This document shows, one piece after another, positions 5,326 to 9,260 of a DNA stretch of 9,260 nucleotides; positions within the stretch are counted from its first letter, which is position 1; the number at the start of each line of letters is the position of its first letter. Origin of the DNA: Bacillota bacterium (GTDB lineage Bacteria; Bacillota; Negativicutes; Sporomusales; UBA7701); assembly GCA_023415075.1 (NCBI GenBank), contig JAEZLU010000296.1, forward strand, positions 1 to 9,260. Reading direction: 5' to 3'. A program made the position numbers and the translations under genes. The notes beneath the pieces are model-generated. The model saw only the letters and a list, made by a program, of their open reading frames with translations, was not told where the DNA came from and made no database searches.

Positions 5326-6741
5326 CTACTGGGTAATCGGCGCCACGTAGGGAAGGGTCTTGGCCAGCAGCCAGAGCATGATAAGAACGACCGGGGTGTG
5401 GAAAAACAGTTGGAGTATGGAGTAGCCGGCCAGGTCGCGGGCTTTTACGCCGGTGAGGCCGAGAAGGGGCAGCATCCAGAAGGGGTTGACGAAGTTGGGC
5501 AGGGCCTCGGCGGCGTTGTATACCTGAACCATCCAGGCCAGGTTGACTTTGAGCTGGTTGGCGGCTTCGAGCACATAGGGAGCCTCGACGATCCATTTGC
5601 CGCCGCCCGAGGGCAGAAAGAGGCCGAGGATGGCCGAGTAGATACCGACAACTACCGGCAAGGTTTGGGCGTTGGAGACCGAAACGAAGAATTTGGCCAG
5701 CAGTTCGTTGAGGCCGGAGCCCATCAGAACACCGAAGATGCCGGCGTAGAGGGGGAACTGAATAAGGACGCCGCCGGTCATCGGCACTGATTTGGCGGCC
5801 GCCTTAAGGAAGGCTCTGGGGGTCCAGTGGAGAAGCATGCCGGCGATGATGAACATGAAGTTGTAGACGTTGAGGTCGAGGGCAGCCAGGCCGCCCCTTG
5901 TGGCAAAGGTATCCACAAGGTAGCCGAGGCCGAGAAGGACGAGAATGATAGTGAGGATGGGACTGTATTCGAGGTATTCGCCCGGGGTGTTCGGTTTGCC
6001 GAGGTCTTCTTCTTCTTCCTTATAAACGATGCCGGCCATGGCGGCTGTCTTGGCTTTGTCGGCGTTGGGGGCCGACACGTAGCAGATCCAGACCGACAGG
6101 ACGACGAGGACGGCGATCATGACAAGGTTCTGCCAGGTGAAGAGGGTCTGGTCAAGAACAATCAGGCCACTGATCTTGAAGAGGGCCGGCGGGATCGAGC
6201 CTTTGGTGGCCATGAGGAGGGCTGCCGAGGAGGACAGGCCGAGGGCCCAGATGCTGCCGAGGCCGAGGTAGGCGGCAGCGCCGATGGCCCGGTAGTCGAC
6301 GCCGTCGACCCGTTTGCTGATTTCCCGCATGAGCATGCCGGCGAAAATCAGGCTGAAGCCCCAGCTCAGGAGGGAGGCGATCATGGCCATGAAGGCGACG
6401 TAGGCTACGGCGATTTTAGGGCTCTTGGGATAGGCGGCCAGAGCGACCACCAGCTTTTTGACCGGCGGCGAGACGGCGACGATGTAGCCGCCGATAACGA
6501 CAAAGGCCATCTGCATGGTGAAGGGTATGAGGGTCCAGAACGATTTGCCGAAGTCGGCGGCGATCATGTAGGGGGAGCGGCCGAGCATCAGAGCGGCGCC
6601 GCAGGTTACGGCGACGGCGATGGCGGCGAAGACGTAGGCATCGGGGAACCAGCGTTCACTCCAGTCGGCCAGGCTGATGCCCCAGCGCTCCATGACGCTG
6701 TGCGCTTCTTTTTGGCTGGCGGGTTGGCGTTGAATTTCCAA
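5326..6741 (-). CDS. atoE: Short-chain fatty acid transporter (AtoE family)
   Basis: A 471-residue polytopic inner-membrane protein of the AtoE/short-chain fatty acid transporter family, about 30 residues longer than the Escherichia coli protein as I recall it. It should carry acetoacetate, butyrate or similar short acids across the membrane. Around a dozen hydrophobic segments are visible. Family landmarks are WFPDAYVFA (31-39), SLLSWGFSLIFAG (123-135), FPLYAGIFGVLMGSGL (329-344), PSGGGKW (377-383) and EALPNFVNPFWMLPLLG (412-428). An acidic loop KEEEEDLGK lies at 241-249. The start is a TTG at 6741, chosen because AAGGAGGT lies 7 nt upstream; no ATG is available there, and the next, at residue 17 (MERWGISLADW), lacks such a site. 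It is the first gene of the sigma-54-dependent atoE-atoD-atoA transcript. Confidence 0.92.
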   Translation of the reverse strand: MEIQRQPASQKEAHSVMERWGISLADWSERWFPDAYVFAAIAVAVTCGAALMLGRSPYMIAADFGKSFWTLIPFTMQMAFVVIGGYIVAVSPPVKKLVVALAAYPKSPKIAVAYVAFMAMIASLLSWGFSLIFAGMLMREISKRVDGVDYRAIGAAAYLGLGSIWALGLSSSAALLMATKGSIPPALFKISGLIVLDQTLFTWQNLVMIAVLVVLSVWICYVSAPNADKAKTAAMAGIVYKEEEEDLGKPNTPGEYLEYSPILTIILVLLGLGYLVDTFATRGGLAALDLNVYNFMFIIAGMLLHWTPRAFLKAAAKSVPMTGGVLIQFPLYAGIFGVLMGSGLNELLAKFFVSVSNAQTLPVVVGIYSAILGLFLPSGGGKWIVEAPYVLEAANQLKVNLAWMVQVYNAAEALPNFVNPFWMLPLLGLTGVKARDLAGYSILQLFFHTPVVLIMLWLLAKTLPYVAPITQ

Positions 6742-6889
6742 TATGATTACCTCCTTTTGGTTGTTGCGTCACCCGGGGCATTTTCAAGTATTAGTCAGAT
6801 CATTCCGGAAAATCGATCGGCGGACGTTCACGGCAACGGTTAACTGGTCTGCGGCCTTCACCTCCCTTTTGCAGCCTACGGCAGTCTGA
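6742..6889 (-). other. 148-nt untranslated leader of the ato operon
   Basis: The stretch between the predicted sigma-54 start point (about 6889) and the atoE start is unusually long. It contains a second purine-rich Shine-Dalgarno-like sequence (AAAGGGAGG, about 6870-6862) directly abutting a GTG that opens a 25-codon frame, but the zero spacing makes translation unlikely. I see no strong hairpin, U-tract or known riboswitch pattern in it. Confidence 0.4.
6749..6756 (-). promoter_or_regulatory. Ribosome binding site fixing a TTG start for atoE
   Basis: On the - strand AAGGAGGT ends 7 nt before the TTG at 6741. This near-perfect match with ideal spacing is the reason for choosing the unusual start over the internal ATG sixteen codons later. 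Confidence 0.8.
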
Positions 6890-6899
6890 TAAGCTATGA

Positions 6900-6915
6900 A
6901 GCAAATTCCGTGCCA
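6900..6915 (-). promoter_or_regulatory. Sigma-54 (-24/-12) promoter of the ato operon
   Basis: On the - strand TGGCACG (6915-6909), four bases (GAAT), then TTGCT (6904-6900) match the sigma-54 consensus at every conserved position, including GG at -24 and GC at -12. Transcription should start near 6889 and run into atoE. It lies downstream of atoC, whose product is a sigma-54 activator, which makes the assignment strong. Confidence 0.93.
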
Positions 6916-6999
6916 AAATGGCCGGGGCTGGAGAAGCCTTGTGGTTAGCGGACAGCCGGCTGCCGGACATGTTGATAGGCCGGCACAAAAGCAACCAGG

Positions 7000-7055
7000 C
7001 GCAGGAGTTTGCGCGTGTCAGTTTTTTTTGACTTTTTTCTGCGCAAATTATTGCA
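7000..7055. promoter_or_regulatory. Pair of inverted candidate AtoC-binding sites (upstream activator sequence)
   Basis: Site 1 (7040-7055, TGCGCAAATTATTGCA) contains the dyad TGC-N3-AATT-N3-GCA. Site 2 (7000-7015) matches its reverse complement at 11 of 16 positions and shares the exact block TTTGCGC. The centres are 40 bp apart, about four helical turns, with a T-rich tract between. They lie about 118 and 158 bp upstream of the predicted start point, the usual place for NtrC-family enhancers. As I recall, Escherichia coli AtoC also binds two inverted elements at about this distance. Binding here is inference. Confidence 0.55.
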
Positions 7056-7091
7056 CTCCCCGCGCCAGACAGCGTACCAGCCGCGGCGGTG

Positions 7092-7130
7092 AAAAAAAGA
7101 CCCCTGGGCTGTGGTGACACGGCCCAGGGG
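7092..7130 (-). terminator. Intrinsic terminator after atoC
   Basis: The perfect 9-bp stem CCCCTGGGC (7101-7109) / GCCCAGGGG (7122-7130) extends through one wobble to 13 pairs with a GTGA loop. On the - strand it is followed by TC and a run of seven T's. It lies 115 bp after the atoC stop and separates the regulatory genes from the sigma-54 operon. Confidence 0.93.
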
Positions 7131-7244
7131 TAGCGGGTTGCGAGGGAGATGCCGGCGGCAAACCCGGGGGATATTGATAAACTCGCGGATGTTTGGAATT
7201 GGCTTTGAGGCTCAGGCAATTTGCGCGGCCGGAGCCGGTAGCGC

Positions 7245-8633
7245 TTATTGCGGCGACCGGTCGGCCGGCACGGTTTTGCCAAGGCCGTGTTCTTCGATTT
7301 TGTAGAGGAGAGCCCGCCGGCTGATTTCGAGGGCCTGAGCGGTGCGCGAGCGGCTGCCGCCGTGAGCCCTGAGTGCCCGGATGATGACCTGCCGCTCCAC
7401 CTGGTGGAGGATGTTGCGCAGGGTACCGATTTCCGGGACGGAGACCTGGGAGGGCTCGCTGACAATGGTCAGGCCCGGCAGGTCGGCGACGCCGATGACG
7501 CCGCTGGACATGATGACCGAGCGTTCGAGGACATTTGCCAGTTCCCGCACGTTGCCGGGCCAGTGGTACTGCCTGATGAGGGCGCCGGCTCCGGCGGTGA
7601 GGAGCGGTGGGTCCCGATGGGCATCGGCGGCGAAGCGGGCCAGGAAGTAGTCGACAAGGAGGGGGATGTCTTCCGGCCGCTCGCGCAGGGACGGCACATG
7701 GATGGGCACGACTTTGAGGCGGTAGTAGAGGTCCTCGCGGAAGAGGCCGCGGCTGACCATTTCTTCAAGGTCACGGTTGGTGGCAGCGATGATGCGGACG
7801 TCGACCTTGATGGTGGCCGTGCCGCCGACCCGCTCGAATTCCCGCTCCTGGAGGACGCCGAGCAGCTTGACCTGCAGCGGCAGGCTGAGGTCGCCGACTT
7901 CATCAAAAAAGATGGTGCCGTGATCGGCTAGTTCGAAACGGCCGGGCTTGCGGGCCATGGCGCCGGTGAAGGCGCCCCGTTCGTAGCCGAACAGCTCGCT
8001 TTCCAAAAGCCCTTCAGGCAGGGCGCCGCAGTTGACCTTGATGAAGGGAGCGTCCCGCCTCAGGCTGTTGTTGTGGATTATTTTGGCGATAAGTTCTTTG
8101 CCGCTGCCGCTTTCGCCGGTGATGAGGACGGTGGCGTTGGTCTGGGCAACCCGGCCGACTTTTTTGTAGACTTCCTGCATGACGGCGCTTTTGCCGATGA
8201 TGTTGCCAAACTGGTATTTGTCCTGGACTTCGGTCCGCAGGGCGGCGACTTCCTGGCGCAGGCGGCGGAGCTGGAAGGCCCGCTCGAGGATTATCCGCAG
8301 TTCGGCAACGTTGGAGGGCTTGACAAGGTAGTCGAAGGCCCCTTTTTTCATGGCCTCGACCGCCGTGTCGACCGTGCCGTGGGCGGTCATGAGGATGACC
8401 GCCGTCTGCGGCTGCTCGCTGCGGATGATCTCGAAGGCTTCCATACCGTCCATCACCGGCATTCTGATGTCCATGATGATGACGGCCGGCTGGAGGGAGC
8501 GAGCTTTTTCGACCGCTTCCCGGCCGTTCTCAGCGAGATAGACAGTGTGGCCGGCCTTGCGGACCACTTCTTCCAGCAGCCGGCGCACCGAGAGTTCGTC
8601 ATCGGCTACCAGTACCCGGTCGTTGACTTCCAT
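7245..8633 (-). CDS. atoC: Sigma-54-dependent response regulator (AtoC)
   Basis: A 462-residue NtrC-type activator with all three domains. Numbering from this start, the receiver domain (about 5-120) has the acidic pair DD at 11-12, phosphoacceptor D55 (IIMDIRMP), T83 and K105. The AAA+ domain (about 142-370) has Walker A GESGSGKE (173-180), the sigma-54-contacting GAFTGA loop (220-225), Walker B GTIFFDEVGD (239-248) and the REDLYYRL arginine region (299-306). A Fis-type helix-turn-helix lies near 426-451 (SRTAQALEISRRALLYKIEEHGL). ATG 8633 is preferred over ATG 8639 because AAAGGAG ends 6 nt before the former and abuts the latter. The gene overlaps atoS by 35 nt. The product should drive the sigma-54 promoter before atoE when phosphorylated by AtoS. 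Confidence 0.93.
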   Translation of the reverse strand: MEVNDRVLVADDELSVRRLLEEVVRKAGHTVYLAENGREAVEKARSLQPAVIIMDIRMPVMDGMEAFEIIRSEQPQTAVILMTAHGTVDTAVEAMKKGAFDYLVKPSNVAELRIILERAFQLRRLRQEVAALRTEVQDKYQFGNIIGKSAVMQEVYKKVGRVAQTNATVLITGESGSGKELIAKIIHNNSLRRDAPFIKVNCGALPEGLLESELFGYERGAFTGAMARKPGRFELADHGTIFFDEVGDLSLPLQVKLLGVLQEREFERVGGTATIKVDVRIIAATNRDLEEMVSRGLFREDLYYRLKVVPIHVPSLRERPEDIPLLVDYFLARFAADAHRDPPLLTAGAGALIRQYHWPGNVRELANVLERSVIMSSGVIGVADLPGLTIVSEPSQVSVPEIGTLRNILHQVERQVIIRALRAHGGSRSRTAQALEISRRALLYKIEEHGLGKTVPADRSPQ

Positions 8634-9260
8634 CGCCATCTCCTTTCGCAGCCGGCAGCACGAGCGTAAAGGTGCTGCCCCGCCCGAGGGTCGATTCTAC
8701 CAGAATTTTGCCGCCCCAGCTTGTCATCAGCCGCTCGGCAACCGACAGGCCGAGGCCGGTGCCGGCGTCCTTGGTGCTGAAAAAGGGGTCGAAGAGTTTG
8801 CCTATGTTATCGGGAGCGATGCCGACGCCGGTGTCGGCCACGCTGACCCGCACTGTGTCATCGGCGGCTTCGTAGTGGGTGCGGATGCCGATATGGCCGT
8901 CGCAGCCCACGGCCTGACCGGCGTTGATGAGGATGTTGATGAGCACCTGCTTGAAGCGCTCGCTGTCGACCATGACCGGCGGCAGGCCGCTGGCAAAGTC
9001 GCGGCTGACCTCAATGCGGCTGTGGGCGGCCTTGGGCTCGAGAAGGAGCAGCGAGTCGGCGACGACGCTGTTGACGACGGTCTGGCGAATGGTGGCCGCG
9101 GTCGGCCGGGCGAAGGTCAGGAGTTCTTCGATAAGCCGGTTGATACGGACGGTTTCGCGAACAATGATGTCGGCGTATTCGCCTTGTTCGGCCGGGGTTA
9201 TTTCTTCTTTGAGGAGTTCGGCGAAGCCTTTTACGGCCATCATCGGGTTGCGGATCTCGT
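8599..9260 (-). CDS. atoS: Sensor histidine kinase (AtoS-like), C-terminal part
   Basis: The frame is open at the right window edge, so this is the C-terminal 220 residues or so of a longer kinase; the sensory and membrane part lies outside. The first visible codon ends in AC and is followed by EIRNPMMAVKGFAELL, so the window cuts exactly at the H-box and the missing base most likely completes the phosphoacceptor His. The dimerisation helices are followed by an ATPase domain with N box NILINAGQAV, G1 box DTGVGI, F box FDPFFSTKDAG and G2 box GTGLGLSVAERL, all intact. The stop lies inside atoC (35-nt overlap). The name AtoS rests on the linked atoC and ato genes and on shared domain type; the sensed signal cannot be read from this part. 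Confidence 0.85.
   Translation of the reverse strand, partial: EIRNPMMAVKGFAELLKEEITPAEQGEYADIIVRETVRINRLIEELLTFARPTAATIRQTVVNSVVADSLLLLEPKAAHSRIEVSRDFASGLPPVMVDSERFKQVLINILINAGQAVGCDGHIGIRTHYEAADDTVRVSVADTGVGIAPDNIGKLFDPFFSTKDAGTGLGLSVAERLMTSWGGKILVESTLGRGSTFTLVLPAAKGDGDGSQRPGTGSR
8640..8646 (-). promoter_or_regulatory. Ribosome binding site deciding the atoC start
   Basis: AAAGGAG on the - strand has a 6-nt gap to ATG 8633 but no gap to ATG 8639, so the shorter protein is the likely product. The site lies inside the 3' end of atoS, as expected for translational coupling. Confidence 0.7.

Noticed and set aside
5827..6843. 338-codon open frame on the + strand opposite atoE
   Set aside because: The translation is Gly/Asp/Glu/His-rich antisense to a convincing AtoE protein, as expected from GC-rich third positions. 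No family motif is seen.
6787..6864. 25-codon leader peptide frame starting at a GTG in the ato leader
   Set aside because: The GTG directly abuts the purine-rich sequence that would be its ribosome binding site, leaving no spacing, and there is no attenuator-like hairpin with a U-tract downstream.
7212..7228. Third AtoC-like site (TTTGCGC at 7220-7226) near the atoC stop
   Set aside because: Only the 7-bp block is shared; the other half of the dyad is missing at the expected spacing, so chance is likely.
6800..7465. 221-codon open frame on the - strand
   Set aside because: It runs out of atoC in another frame, crosses the atoC terminator and the sigma-54 promoter, has low-complexity Ser/Arg/Pro-rich composition and no ribosome binding site. 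It is a shadow frame in GC-rich DNA.

Overview
The window looks like chromosomal DNA of a GC-rich anaerobic bacterium, most probably a Bacillota and possibly a Negativicutes (Sporomusa-like) organism. This rests on strong AGGAGG-type ribosome binding sites before nearly every gene, many intrinsic terminators, a Bacillus-type YjbE/TerC protein, a UbiA-like/MenG menaquinone gene pair, and a sigma-54-controlled ato operon. The genus cannot be fixed from the sequence alone.

Layout from left to right. (1) The 3' end of an unrecognised helical protein gene on the + strand, closed by a strong terminator. (2) On the - strand, menG followed by a UbiA-family prenyltransferase gene: two late steps of menaquinone synthesis. 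(3) A flavin reductase-like gene on the + strand, divergent from menG. (4) A TerC/YjbE-family membrane protein gene on the - strand, convergent with the flavin reductase gene and with its own sigma-70-type promoter. (5) A complete short-chain fatty acid / acetoacetate module on the - strand, read from right to left: atoS (partial, enters from the right edge), atoC, a terminator, a regulatory gap, atoE, atoD, atoA and a terminator.

The ato module is internally consistent. AtoS should phosphorylate AtoC. AtoC is a sigma-54 activator with an intact GAFTGA loop. The gap before atoE holds a textbook -24/-12 sigma-54 promoter (TGGCACG-N4-TTGCT) and, about 95 and 135 bp further upstream, two related 16-bp sites in inverted orientation that are good candidates for AtoC binding. 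AtoE would import short-chain acids and AtoDA would activate them by CoA transfer. No thiolase gene lies in the window.

The least ordinary feature is a pair of diverged copies of a roughly 110-140 bp palindromic repeat. One lies at 421-548, at the 3' end of the prenyltransferase gene, and the other at 2866-3008. They share short sequence blocks and a nested-hairpin architecture, but the pairing arms have different sequences in the two copies, so pairing rather than sequence seems to be conserved. The second copy sits between two exact 23-nt direct copies of a terminator hairpin. It looks as if the element inserted into a bidirectional terminator shared by two convergent genes and duplicated its hairpin, leaving each hairpin with a U-tract usable on one strand only. 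Both convergent transcripts should therefore now carry the repeat in their 3' untranslated regions.
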